Assembly: GCA_036583965.1 (NCBI GenBank)
Contig: JAZBQD010000017.1
Location: forward strand, 24,462,385 to 24,526,384
Reading direction: 5' to 3'
Origin: Prunella strophiata
Lineage: Eukaryota; Chordata; Aves; Passeriformes; Prunellidae
DNA: 64,000 bases
The position numbers were made by a program, and so were the translations under genes. Below, piece by piece: positions 52,258 through 61,809 of this stretch (its first letter is position 1; each line of letters opens with the position of its first letter). The notes under the pieces are model-generated. The model made no database searches and was not told where the DNA came from. It saw nothing but the letters and a program-made list of their open reading frames with translations.

Positions 52258-53360
52258 CGCACAATCACAGAATATGCTGAGTGGGAAGCAACCCATTTGG
52301 AATATCAAATCCAATTCCTTCTTCTATGCAATATGCCCCAAGAATCACATCATATTCCTGAGAACATTGTCCAAACTGTTACAGTGCCAACCACCCCTGG
52401 GTGAAAAACTTTTTCTTGGTATCTGACCTAAACCTCCCTAACTCAGCTTCATGCCATCCCCTTGGGTCCTGTCACAGGTCACCACTGAGAAGAGATCAGT
52501 GCCTGCCTCTTCCCTTCATGAGGAATTTGTAGTCTGCAATGAAATCTCCCCTCAGGCTCTTCTTCTCCAGGCTGAACAGACCAAGTGATCTCAGTCATTC
52601 CTCATATGGCTTCCTCAAGCCCTTCACCATCTTCATTGCCCTCTTTTGGACACTCCCTAACACTGCTGACTCATGTTCAACTTGCCACAGACCAGGACCC
52701 CCAGGTTTCTTCCTGTGGTGCTGCTCTCCATCATCTCATTCCCTAGTATATACACACAACCACGGTTATTCCCACCCCAGGCACAGGATCTGGCACTTTT
52801 TTTCATTAAATTTCATGCCACTGATGATTGCCAATGCTCCAGCCTGTCTCCATCCCTCTGCTAGGCCTCTCATACCTCAAGAGCATCAACAGCACATTCC
52901 AGATTGTATCATCATTGCTTCTGGGGTGTTCAGCTTCTGCATCCTAACCATTGATGAAAATATTGAACAGAACAGGTCCTAGGATTAAGCCCTGGGGAAC
53001 ACCACTGGTGACAGGCCAGCAACCACTTATTGTCTTATTCACTCCAACATTTTCTTTCAATCAGCTCTTCATCCAACTAATGCCAGACCTTGTCACTTTG
53101 TAGTTGGACTGTCTGTCCAGAAGGATGCTGTGAGAGGCAGTATAAAAAGCCTTACCGAAAGCTAGAAAAACTGCAACCACCATTTTCATCCATGTGGCAG
53201 ATGACCTAGATGTAGAAGGATGTCAAAATTTTTAATTAGAACTTAAGGCTAGCGAACCCGAGTTGACTGTGCCTGATTCTTGCATTGTTCTCTCAGTAGT
53301 ACCGAGAATGATCTTCATAATTTTTCCAGGAACCAAGGAGAGACTGACAAGGCTATGGTC
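52258..53360 (-). mobile_element. CR1 copy B inserted in copy A, minus strand
   Basis: A fresh antisense CR1 3' terminus (acaatcacagaatatgctga) starts here. Body blocks follow in order: aaaaactttttcttggtatc, ctcttcttctccaggctgaa, gaaaatattgaacagaacag and tggggaacaccactggtgac. It reaches the RT region (agaaggatgctgtgagaggc) and ends near 53360 by 5' truncation. About 1.1 kb long. The 147-codon plus-strand frame at 52539-52982 is antisense and not a gene. Confidence 0.88.
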
Positions 53361-54152
53361 ACCCAATGTATTATATGGACATATAATTATGTCCAGCTGT
53401 TTGCTGGACATTTTGTCCAGAAGATTGCTGTGAAAGACAGAATCAAAAAGCTCCCAAAATTCACAACTCCACATCTACTAACTTATTTTGGTCAGCTAGA
53501 TGGCTGTCCTTGTCTTAAAAGGAAATCAAGCTACTTAAGGAGGATTTCCCCCTTGTGAACTCATCCTGGGTATGACCAATGACGGAGTTGTCTCTCAAGT
53601 ACTTTTCATCAATTTTCACAGCAACCTTCTCCATAATTTTATCAGATACTGAAGTGGGACTGGTAGGCCTGTAATTAACAGGGTATTCTTTCTTGCCCTT
53701 CTTGAAAACTGGGACAACACAGGTTAATTTGCTATCTACAGGGATCTCTCCAGACTACCAGACTGTTGAAAAAATAATGGAGACAGGCCCCCATGGTGGC
53801 ATCTGTCCTCTCTTTCAGTAGCCTGGGATGAATCCCTTTGGGCTCCAGGGGTCTGCTGCACATCCAAATAAAGCAGCAAGTCTCAAGCATATTCTGGGTT
53901 GGCTGTGGGTTTGTCATTCTCCCAGAGATCCACAGTCTTCCAGCACAAGGCTTCTGGGGTCCCAGGCCCCATCCCCAGTGTCAAATACAAAGGTGAAGAA
54001 AATATTAGATGTCTTTGCCTTGTCTACATCCTGATTTGTGAACTGACTGACTTAATGAAGTAACAGTGCTATCTCTCTGATCCTCCTTTTGCTATTTATG
54101 TATTTTTGAAAGGCTTTTTTCTCATCCTTCACAGTGCAAGCCAGCAGTGGTG
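53361..54152 (-). mobile_element. CR1 copy A continued (or third CR1), minus strand
   Basis: From 53395 the CR1 region already seen in copy B at 53105-53355 appears again: gtccagaagattgctgtgaa, aggaaatcaagctacttaag, ttctccataattttatcaga. It then extends further 5' (tcttgcccttcttgaaaact; gatgaatccctttgggctcc; ctttgccttgtctacatcct; tgctatttatgtatttttga). The simplest reading is that copy A resumes after the nested copy B, with about 320 bp lost at the junction. A separate third element is the alternative. Confidence 0.82.
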
Positions 54153-54380
54153 ATTGAAGCCAAAGCTGTACCTTACAGAAGTCATCTGAACCGGTGCATT
54201 GTCTTGAAGGGACAAGACCTGCTTCTGTGGAGGTAAGAAATTCTGTGACCTCTGCAAAGGATAGGAATAGATCAGAGCAGAGATCTTCCATGGGATTGGT
54301 GTCTGATCCTCACATTCATTCTGACCATCTTCATAGCTACAAACCTTCAATTAATTTAAAATGGAAAACAGGTATTTCCA

Positions 54381-54417
<37 letters not shown>

Positions 54418-56604
54418 TGTGATTTTAAGATTTTCAATGAGCAGATTTTCACAAAAAGCATAGAAATAATTCATTTACTTATATTCAGGATCAGACTAGT
54501 AACTAGTAACATCAATAATGATTACTCCTTAAACAGACCTTAAGTGTTCTCTGAAATTAACTTCCTCTGGTGACCCACACAAAATACCATTGCATTACAA
54601 TTCATTATCCAATTCCTGTGACTTAAAACTGATGAGGAAAAAAAAAATGGACAAACACAAATTTGAGTTACATAACTGTTTCTTTTCCAGAATTCAGAAT
54701 ATTCATTTTGTTCATAACTAAATGACAGAAAAAAAGAAAAAAAAAAAAAAAGGGAAAAATCATTAAAAATTCTGAGAAAAAAAATTAAAAATAAAATTAT
54801 TTTAACTAAATCTTCCCCATATTCAGTACTCTATTTTGCAAATTTGTGTAAAGCAGTCATCATTAACAAAAGCTTTACATGTAATGAACAACATACACAG
54901 TAAAATGTAATTTCATGCATTAAGGCTACAATAATGTAGGGGCCAGTTTCACACAAGATTCTGAATTTACCTAAAGTAACTCCATTACTTTAACTATAAT
55001 TATTGTTAAATTGACTTTTAGCCACAATGTATTGACATGCACAAAAAAAGAGGCATTCTTCCTCTTACCAACTTTAGAAATAATTTTACTTATTTCTCAG
55101 ATAAATTTTCATTTATATCCCATAAATGCCAAAATATTCTAATTCAATCCTCAACTTCACATAACAACCTAAATCAAAAAATCCATATGTAAGAAATTAT
55201 CTGTTCTGTTTCAAGTTGGGAAAGGCAAAAATAGGTGATATTTTAATTTTAAAATGGTTCTACTTCAGTGTGTACCATCCTTCCTGAAACTGGCCTTTGA
55301 TACCACCTGTGAACAAATGAAGATGATTTTTATGAAGTCTAGGATGTATACAATAGTTATTTTTACCTATTGACACAGGTGGTACCAGATTGCAGAGATC
55401 ATCAGAGCACTTCCAAGTGGTCACATTCTACTGCCATCAGCTGTGACAGCACTGACTCCAAGAGCCACCAGGTTTCTCCACATGCACCAACCCCACAACA
55501 AATATTCTGTTTGTTTGGAGTTCACTGTTTACCTTGCAGACTTCATTGCTCCCTCTGTGCTTCCTTCTGGCTTCTGAGCCGATGACATCTGCTACAGAAA
55601 TACTTTCAGAAGTCTTGCATGAATACGATCAGGACTTGTAAAAATATGGCAGTCTTTCTATTCCAGTTTCACTTCAGCCATAGTTCTAGGGTTTTCTGCC
55701 AGGTCATATTTTGCTTGCACTTCTACAGCAAGAATAATATGTGTTCAAAAACACAATATTGACAGATTTGCAAAGATGTACACTGGGAAATGTGACAGAA
55801 TTATCATTGTGTTCCTGCTCATGATAGAGATATATTTGCATTTTCAGGACTTGCTGGTGAAGATCACTTATTAATTAAGTTAAATTCAAAACTCTGCTTG
55901 GTAAATAAGATAAGATAGACAGTCCTCAACATAATCCTCTCACTCACAGAAGCCACTGCCTAACAGCATCCCTCAGACCATTCATTCAAAAGGGCATCTG
56001 AGTAAAAAACGTCTGCACATCAACCAGTTGTCAAGACTCTTGCAGTCTGCAGAAAGTAAATGGCACATGTTTCATCCCACTCAATGTTCACAGTAGGTCA
56101 GATTACTCTTGTGGAAGCATTTTTTCTACATCAACTGTAAAGTGAGTTGAGGCAGTAACTAAGACTACGAGAATGGTTTTCCTTCATAGATCAAGGTCTA
56201 TTACAGTGTCACTCAATAAGTGACCAATAATGGATTTAACTGTAGGGAACAGCTCAGGGAAACGGTGTTGGCTGTTAGAGAAGGTCTGTTTTTATCATAA
56301 GATGAAGTATGTTTCTAAGGGTACAAACAAGACCTGGCAGTGTGAGCAGGCTTGGAAAATGAAAACATCTTCATCTTATGATGTAACAACACACATGCCC
56401 ACACATTTTAGTAAGTTTCCTTTTTCTAATAATCCATGTTGTCCATACTTAACACACTGTATTTATCTTTGTTCTTTGTTGTCTGGTACACAGAAGAGCC
56501 CACAAATTTAGAAAATCATATCTGATCTTCTAAACCATGAACAACCTTGATTACAGATGAAAAATATTTCCTTCACAATTTAATGTTTTGAGGCCACCCT
56601 GAGT
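54153..56604. other. Unique AT-rich non-coding stretch
   Basis: No gene recognised. It holds a 34-A tract (listed), another A-rich run near 54728-54752, and a GC-richer patch near 55370-55600 preceded by tttttacctattgacacag. That patch resembles a splice acceptor, but the open frame after it has no recognisable domain. Confidence 0.45.
54382..54415. repeat. Poly-A tract, 34 nt
   Basis: Thirty-four uninterrupted A. No retrotransposed body was recognised upstream. Confidence 0.95.
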
Positions 56605-56648
56605 AAAAAAAAAAAAAAAAAAAAAACAAAAACAAAAAAAAAAAAAAA
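56605..56648. repeat. A-rich tract at the left edge of an LTR
   Basis: About 42 A with two C interruptions stand where the first part of the adjoining LTR (the tagagttaattttctt block) should be. It looks like an expansion or junction that removed the LTR 5' end. Confidence 0.9.
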
Positions 56649-57173
56649 CCTCATTTTTTTCCTAGTAGTAGGTATGGTGCCATGTTTTGGATTCAGTGTG
56701 TGAATAATGTTGATGACACACAGTTTGGCTGTTACTGAGCAGTGCTTACTCTGATTCAAGGACTGTCCAGTGTCTCCTGTTCTCCTGTTCTGCCAGTGAA
56801 CATAAGAAGTTGGTAGGGAGCACAGCCAGGACATGGGACCTCAACTGGCCAAAGGGATATTACACACCACAGAACGTCATGCCCAGTACATAAACTGAGG
56901 AGAGCTGGCCAGGACTGTTGCTGGTGGCTGCTCCCTCTCCCCTGGAGATCAATCCCCTTTGCCCTGCCTTTACCTCCACCCCCCATCCCTTCCCCTTCTT
57001 AAGCCATCCAGAGCAAGTGCTCTCTCTCTTTTGCTTGGGTTTCCTTCAGCCTCCATGTAATAAACCTCTACTGGAACACACCCTCAAAAGAGCCTCTGCC
57101 TCTTGCTGAGCCAGCTGTGGTGAGTTGGATCTGACTGTGTAGCCTGAGTGTTAACCCAACCTGCTTTTCTACA
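56649..57173 (+). mobile_element. ERV LTR, plus strand, 5' end lost
   Basis: The sequence ttcctagtagtaggtatgg followed by gttttggattcagtgtgtga matches the LTR at 2175-2505 on the same strand. It also keeps the 3' half missing there: a polyadenylation signal aataaa at 57059-57064 and an end at ttctaca (57173). The natural 5' end is replaced by the A-rich tract. Only 9 bp separate it from an LTR of another type on the opposite strand. Confidence 0.82.
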
Positions 57174-57182
57174 GGAGAGGTT

Positions 57183-57449
57183 TGTTAGGAACAGATAATA
57201 GGCAGCAGTACCCACCATCCAGCTCCCGCATTTTTAATCCCTTCTTCTACACCTACACCACCTAGCTCACTGGCCAATTATATGGGTGCATTTTTGGTTC
57301 AGAGGGATTAGTTGAGGTCCCCTGTTTAAGCTTGCAATTGACCTATCCTCAACAGGCTCGGGGCTCGTTTACTTCAATTCTCTAATGAGCTAGGCTGGTT
57401 GAGTTGGTGTCTGTTATGCTAAATTATCTGTGCAGCTATAGCTGTCACA
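57183..57449 (-). mobile_element. Short ERV LTR, minus strand, 267 bp
   Basis: On the minus strand it begins TGTGACAGC and ends CCTAACA, with TG...CA ends, and is directly preceded by a polypurine tract (see 57451-57461). This is the expected order internal region, polypurine tract, 3' LTR. A TATA-like attaaaaatg lies near the minus-strand 3' third. No second copy was found in the window, so the 5' LTR of this provirus is absent. Family unknown to me. Confidence 0.68.
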
Positions 57450-57620
57450 GTTCCCCCTTTTCTGTTTAAAAAATTTAAAGTGTTCTTTGTCATCCTTCTG
57501 CAGGCACCTTGTAGACAGGATGACAAGACAGCACGATGGCACAGATGATTTTACCCAGCTCCACAAACCTAGCTTCTCCCGGCTACTGATGTATCCCATA
57601 TATCGTTGCAGTTGTAACAT
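57414..57620 (-). pseudogene. Possible ERV C-terminal coding remnant
   Basis: A 68-codon minus-strand frame ends inside the LTR 36 bp after its start, as the last viral reading frame sometimes does. I cannot assign it to env or pol; the only visible trait is a basic, hydrophilic C-terminus. Given its length it could also be chance. The position upstream of the polypurine tract is the only argument for it. Confidence 0.3.
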
Positions 57621-57948
57621 TCATTCCCAGGAGCTGTCAGGAGGGATTACCAACAATACAAGTTTTCATATCGTCATGCTGCAAGTTCATTACTTGGAAG
57701 TTACAAACTTACAACTTAACTCTATAAACAGGAAACATTTCAACAGAAATGTTGAAACATTTCAACAGAACCATGGGAAAACCAACCAACAGGGGAAACA
57801 ACCGATTTTAACCCAGGTTGGTGACTCACATCCATAAATAGATAAATCTTTAAGTCCCTATCTTTTAAATATATAAAATCTTTCTAATAGTGTCTAGTGA
57901 TTTAGGGTATAGATAGCAACAGGCATTCCCCCTGTTTCTGTTTAAAAA
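57450..57948 (-). mobile_element. ERV 3' internal remnant
   Basis: Sequence between the LTR at 57183-57449 and a second polypurine-like motif at 57926-57948. The two motifs share ttccccc, then t or tg, then tttctgtttaaaaa, in the same orientation. It has no long open frame. It contains a 22-bp direct repeat with core gaaacatttcaacagaa near 57732-57771. The assignment rests on the polypurine tract and LTR order, not on protein similarity. Confidence 0.42.
57451..57461 (-). other. Polypurine tract of a minus-strand ERV
   Basis: On the minus strand aaaagggggaa stands one base before the LTR start TGTGAC. Retroviral plus-strand DNA synthesis is primed from such a tract next to the 3' LTR, so it fixes the orientation of this element. 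A near copy is found at 57926-57948. Confidence 0.6.
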
Positions 57949-58535
57949 TAATGTGTTTTAAAGTGCCATGCACAGAATACCAGGGGTGTAACAAATCCCA
58001 GAGCTGCAGGAGTCATTTTGTGTTTAGTGAGGTATATAACTGCTTTTGAAAGTACCATTTACCAAATCAATTTAAAATTATTAAAGGAAATATTTCCTGT
58101 CTTAGTTAGGTTTTACAGGTCACATCTTGATATATTATTGAAAATGACACATCCTTGGGTTTGTAATGTCCTTAAAATAGTTGATTCTTGAGGCAGTTGA
58201 GTAAAGTCATGAGTGAATTGTCACTCCAAAGGTCCCATACATGGTTTAAGGCTTTCAGATTTCTCTTGTGAAGGCTTCTTCACTTAGTCGTGATCTTTAA
58301 CTTATTATTTAATGGATATGTAGAAAGTTAACAGCACCATTCAGTTGAATTCATAGAATTTGTTTGTATAGTTGTAATGCCAAAAGCGCAGTGCAAAACT
58401 GGCTGGGTTGTCTGTCTCCACAAACACAGACAGCCTGCAGCACCACAGACCAGAGACATCAAAATTGGATTAGTTTTTTATCTAAGGAAACACAAAGTTG
58501 AATTGAGTTACTCACTATAGTTGGTATTGTACTGA
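57949..58535. other. Unassigned stretch between ERV remnant and inverted repeat
   Basis: No gene or known repeat recognised. It may be more ERV internal sequence too diverged to name, or host DNA. Confidence 0.4.
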
Positions 58536-58729
58536 ATCATCTACTGTAAGAGCTCACACACTGCAAGTTATCTAGAAGTCAGAGGAATTGACATTATTTT
58601 TAACATAAAACTTGTCATTGTCAGAGGAGGTGAACACAGTGCTGGCTTAATTAAATATGGAAAATAATATCTGGTAGGGAGGGTAGGAGGCAAAAGAGTA
58701 TTAGGGAGAGTGGAAGAGAAATAGACTGG
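58536..58729 (+). repeat. Left arm of a ~195-bp inverted repeat
   Basis: From tactgtaagagctcacacac through ggtgaacacagtgctggctt to aagagaaatagact, this arm matches the reverse complement of 59297-59491, by eye near 90 percent. Differences are mostly single substitutions and a few short indels. The loop of about 567 bp carries a solo LTR. What the arm sequence is remains unknown. Confidence 0.9.
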
Positions 58730-58743
58730 TGGAGGTATACACT

Positions 58744-59258
58744 TGTCCTGATTTAGGGCACGTTTGGGAGGAAACTTCCAAAGGGGTCCCTCCCCCTACT
58801 GGTTCAGGAAAATATTTCCTTGGACAAAAGTGGGAAAAAACTGTTTATTTAACAAGCAAAATATTCACAAGCATCAAAAAGAAAAATTAATAATATTAAA
58901 AAATAAAACCTCTTGCTCTTCTGAAGAGATGGCAAATTCAGAGAGAGAGCCATTTTTGTGGGGTGTAGCTCAGCTTGCTCAGTCTCTTATCAGTCCCCCC
59001 TGTGTTGGAAATGCTGCATCCTGGGCCCAGGTGGGCCACCGGTGTGAGCTCCTGGTGGTTTTCTGGGTCTTCAGTCCAGAGCAGGGCTGATCAGTTCCAA
59101 GAAAAATAAAAGCCACAGTTCAGGGAACTTTTCTGCCTCAGCTAGCTAAAAAAACTAAAAGCAAAGGAGATCTCTCTCCCACTGCCCATGCTGCAGACAA
59201 CACAGTCTGAGAAAAAAATACAGAAGAGAGACTGCTGTTTCTGAAAACAAACTCCACA
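58744..59258 (-). mobile_element. Solo ERV LTR inside the inverted repeat
   Basis: The plus strand runs from tgtcctgatttagggca to aaactccaca, so the minus-strand LTR is TGTGGAG...AGGACA with TG...CA ends, about 515 bp. Its polyadenylation signal is at 58844-58849 (tttatt on the plus strand), close to the minus-strand 3' end as expected. The block ttcctccc/ccaaaggggtccctccc is one I associate with a passerine LTR. The pentamer acact occurs at 58739-58743 and 59256-59260, overlapping the right terminus, so the target-site duplication is ambiguous. Confidence 0.8.
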
Positions 59259-59296
59259 CTTCTTGTCCCCCCCTTCACTCTCAGAACCAGTCTTAA

Positions 59297-59491
59297 AGTC
59301 TATTTTTCTTTCACTCTCCCTTATACTCCTTTGCCTTCTATCCTTTCTACCAGATATTATTGTCCATATTTAATTAAGCCAGCACTGTGTTCACCTCTGC
59401 TGAAAATTACAAAGTTTATGTCAAAAATAATGTCAATTCCTCTGTCTTCTAGACAACCTGCAGTGTGTGAGCTCTTACAGCAGATGACTGT
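59297..59491 (-). repeat. Right arm of the ~195-bp inverted repeat
   Basis: Reverse-complement partner of 58536-58729. Shared blocks include, in this orientation, aagccagcactgtgttcacc, aataatgtcaattcctctgt and gtgtgtgagctcttacag. The match stops near 59297 on the loop side and near 59491 on the outer side. Confidence 0.9.
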
Positions 59492-59539
59492 AAATCTTAA
59501 AGGTGCAAAAGTTAATATCCAGCATAAATAGGGAGACAA

Positions 59540-60243
59540 CCATCATAAAGTCACCCTAGGACAACACTTCATACCCTGAGAGAAGCTCAGCAGGAGTCAG
59601 AAAAACCCCATCCATTTTACCATCAGGCAGAAGGAGGAGATCTAGCAGATGGGGGGCAATGGAAAGAGGTCTCTGCTCAGAGAGGTTAAAGAATCCATTC
59701 CTGACCCCCATCACCTTTCCAGATGCTCTTAAAAAATACGTACAAGGCACTGGATCTAGAGGATCTGGCAGATGACACTAGAGAAAACAATCTGTCTAGA
59801 GAGTCTCCCAGTTGCACTCCATCTGCCAGACAGATCACAGCCTCAGGCATTAAGAGGAATGGAAGGGTAGTTGTAGTAGGTGACTCCCTTCTGAAGGGAA
59901 CTGAGGGCCCTCAATTTCAACCAGACCCATTCCAGGGGATTCTGCCTCATCCATGGGGTCTGAGTGTGGAATATTGCCAGGACACTCACTGAACTAATTC
60001 ATCCCTCTGATTATTACCCACTACTGGTTGTCAAGGCTGGCAGTGATCAGGTTGATAAGAAGGGTAATTAAAATGGGCTTCAAGGCTCTGGATTGGTCAC
60101 TGATGGGACAAGAGCACAGGTAGTGTTCTGCTCAATGTCTTCAGTGCAGGGATGAATGATGTAATGAGCAGGAAAACCCATGTTGTCAATAAGTGGCTTA
60201 AGGACTGGTACCATCAGCAGAATTTTCCGTTTTTCCCTATGGT
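59540..60243 (+). mobile_element. CR1 LINE 5' portion with ORF1, plus strand
   Basis: This part carries the CR1 first open reading frame region, which is rarely kept because most CR1 copies are 5' truncated. The diagnostic stretch encodes the GDS motif described for the ORF1 pseudogene. Sequence to about 60235 follows the later ORF1 region with stops. At 60244 it passes abruptly into CR1 3' sequence, either by a large internal deletion or because a second, 5'-truncated CR1 landed here. Confidence 0.72.
59723..59992 (+). pseudogene. CR1 ORF1 remnant with GDSL esterase motif
   Basis: The 89-codon frame contains VVVVGDSLLKGTEG at residues 49-62. The GDS motif with its Ser (residue 55) is the nucleophile block of SGNH/GDSL hydrolases, a domain known in ORF1 of CR1-like non-LTR retrotransposons. 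The later catalytic Asp/His block is not present in this frame. Downstream sequence to 60240 looks like further ORF1 but with in-frame stops. The residues before the motif are acidic and polar and match no domain I recognise. Non-functional. Confidence 0.68.
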
Positions 60244-60780
60244 ACTTCCCACTGGTGAGGCCACACCTTGAGTTCTGTGTCCAGTTCTGGGCCTGCAATT
60301 CAGCTATAACACTGAGGAGCTGGAATGAGCTCAGAGTAAAGCAACAAGGCTGGTGAGGGGCCTGAAGCACAAATCCTGTGAGGAGCAGCTGAGGGAGATG
60401 GAGTTGTTTAGCCTGGGAAAAGGAGTGTTAAAGGAGTCCCCTTTTGCCTCTCTACAACTCCCTGAAAGGAGGGTGTAGCCTGGTGGGGGTTGGTCCCTTC
60501 TCCCAGGCAAGCAGTGACAGGAGAAGAGGCCACAGTAATAAGCTACACCATGGGAGGTTTAGGTTGGACATCAGGAAGAATTTCTTCACAGAAAGAGTGG
60601 CTGGGCGCTGGCATGGACTGCACAGGGAGGTGCTGGAGTCCCTGTTCCAAAGGGTGTTTAAGAAAAGACTGGACATGGCCCTCAGTGCCATGGTCAGACT
60701 GACAAGTCGATGTTAGGTCATGGGTTGAACTAAATGACCTTAAAGATCTTTTCCAACCTTGCTGATTCTGGGATTCTGTG
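60244..60780 (+). mobile_element. CR1 3' end fragment, plus strand
   Basis: Typical CR1 3' order on the plus strand: actggtgaggccacaccttg, aacaaggctggtgaggggcc, aggaagaatttcttcacaga, ggttgaactaaatgacctta, ending gattctgggattctgtgat. About 540 bp. It could be the 3' part of the element at 59540 after a large deletion, or a nested insertion. The plus-strand 90-codon frame at 60444-60716 is CR1 3' untranslated sequence and not a gene. The ~200 bp after it (to about 60990) are AT-rich and unassigned. Confidence 0.92.
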
Positions 60781-60989
60781 ATATAAAGAGAAATAAATAA
60801 AGCCATAAAAGGTAAGCATGAGAGACACTTCCCACTAGCTACTGTGCCATTTGCTTGGGAAATTTTGCTTTTCTGTCTTGTTGTAGAGTAGTTAGATCAC
60901 TTTCAGTGCTTCTAGAAATAAAAGGCAAAGCAAATATACATTTTCATGTTACCAGATGATAAATGGCCTTCACCTGGTCAGCTAACATG

Positions 60990-61809
60990 TTGCTTGTTCT
61001 CCAAAACTACTGGCCTACAGAAAGTTCAAAAGGTCCATTGTGTAAGAAGGAGAACTGAAAGTTCACTTGCCTCAACTCAGTCCTGCCAACTCAGCCAGGT
61101 TACCTGGAACACTGGGGCCCACAATTACTCAACTAGACTTGTTGTTTGTAAATAGAGATGGGCTGGTGGGAAATGTGGTGGTTGGAGGCTACCTGGGGCA
61201 CAGTGATCATGAAATTATAGAGTTCTCGATATTGGGTGGTATCCAAAAGAAAATCTTTTACAATAGACTTCTGGAGGGCAGGCTTTGGCCTGTTTAGGAG
61301 ACTTATTCAGAGAGTTCATTGGGAAGCAGCCCTTAAAAACAAGGGAGTCCAGGAAAGGTGGGCGTGCTTCAAAACAGAGATCTTGAGGGCACAGGAACAC
61401 ACTGTCCCTGTGTGCCATAAGATGAGTCGATAAGGCAAATGTCCAGCCTGGATGGGCAACAAGTTTTGAAGGAACTTAGGAAAAAAAAGGGGATGTATCA
61501 TCTTTGGAAGGAGGGTCAGGTTTCTCAGGAAGTATTTATGGGGGTTGCTGGGGCATATAGGAAAAAAATTAGGGAGGCCAATCTCAGTTTGAACTTAAAT
61601 TGGCAACTTTTGTAAAGGATAAATAAAAAATCTTTTTACAAATATAATAATGGCAAAAGTAAGGGTAAGACCAACCTTTATTCTCTACTGGATGTGGGAG
61701 GGAAGTTAGTAACTAGAAATGAGAAGGCAGGAGTGTATAATACCCTCTTTGCCTTGGTCTTTAGTGGGAAGATGGCTTGTCCTCAGGACAGCTGTCCTCC
61801 TGGGCTGGT
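60990..61809 (+). mobile_element. CR1 ORF2 5' part (endonuclease to linker), plus strand
   Basis: CR1 ORF2 sequence from the end of the endonuclease domain into the linker before the reverse transcriptase. The endonuclease end is recognisable by its Ser-Asp-His block (see 61067-61297). Later parts such as ggcacaggaacacactgtcc and ggtctttagtgggaagatgg follow CR1 order. It is interrupted at 61810 by an LTR in the opposite orientation and resumes at about 62481. The left border is approximate. Confidence 0.8.
61067..61297 (+). pseudogene. CR1 endonuclease C-terminal remnant
   Basis: The frame encodes [14 protein letters not shown], then GHSDHE at residues 44-49. The latter matches the conserved SDH block at the C-terminus of apurinic-type endonucleases (EEP fold), where the His is catalytic. 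The N-terminal endonuclease motifs are not present upstream. The following CR1 sequence continues in another frame (61236-61433), so there is a frameshift. Non-functional. Confidence 0.72.

Noticed and set aside
52539..52982. 147-codon plus-strand open frame
   Set aside because: It is antisense to the nested CR1 copy B.
54382..54415. Poly-A tract as the tail of a processed pseudogene
   Set aside because: No retrogene body or target-site duplication could be recognised upstream. The same applies to the tracts at 12735, 31157 and 3979.
55350..55600. Possible exon: acceptor-like tttttacctattgacacag followed by a 71-codon frame
   Set aside because: There is no matching donor in a sensible place and no recognisable protein motif. 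A weak acceptor pattern alone is common by chance.
57732..57771. Direct repeat with core gaaacatttcaacagaa and small inverted repeat tttcaaca/tgttgaaa
   Set aside because: Only two short copies inside a presumed ERV remnant. It is mentioned there and too small for a separate claim.
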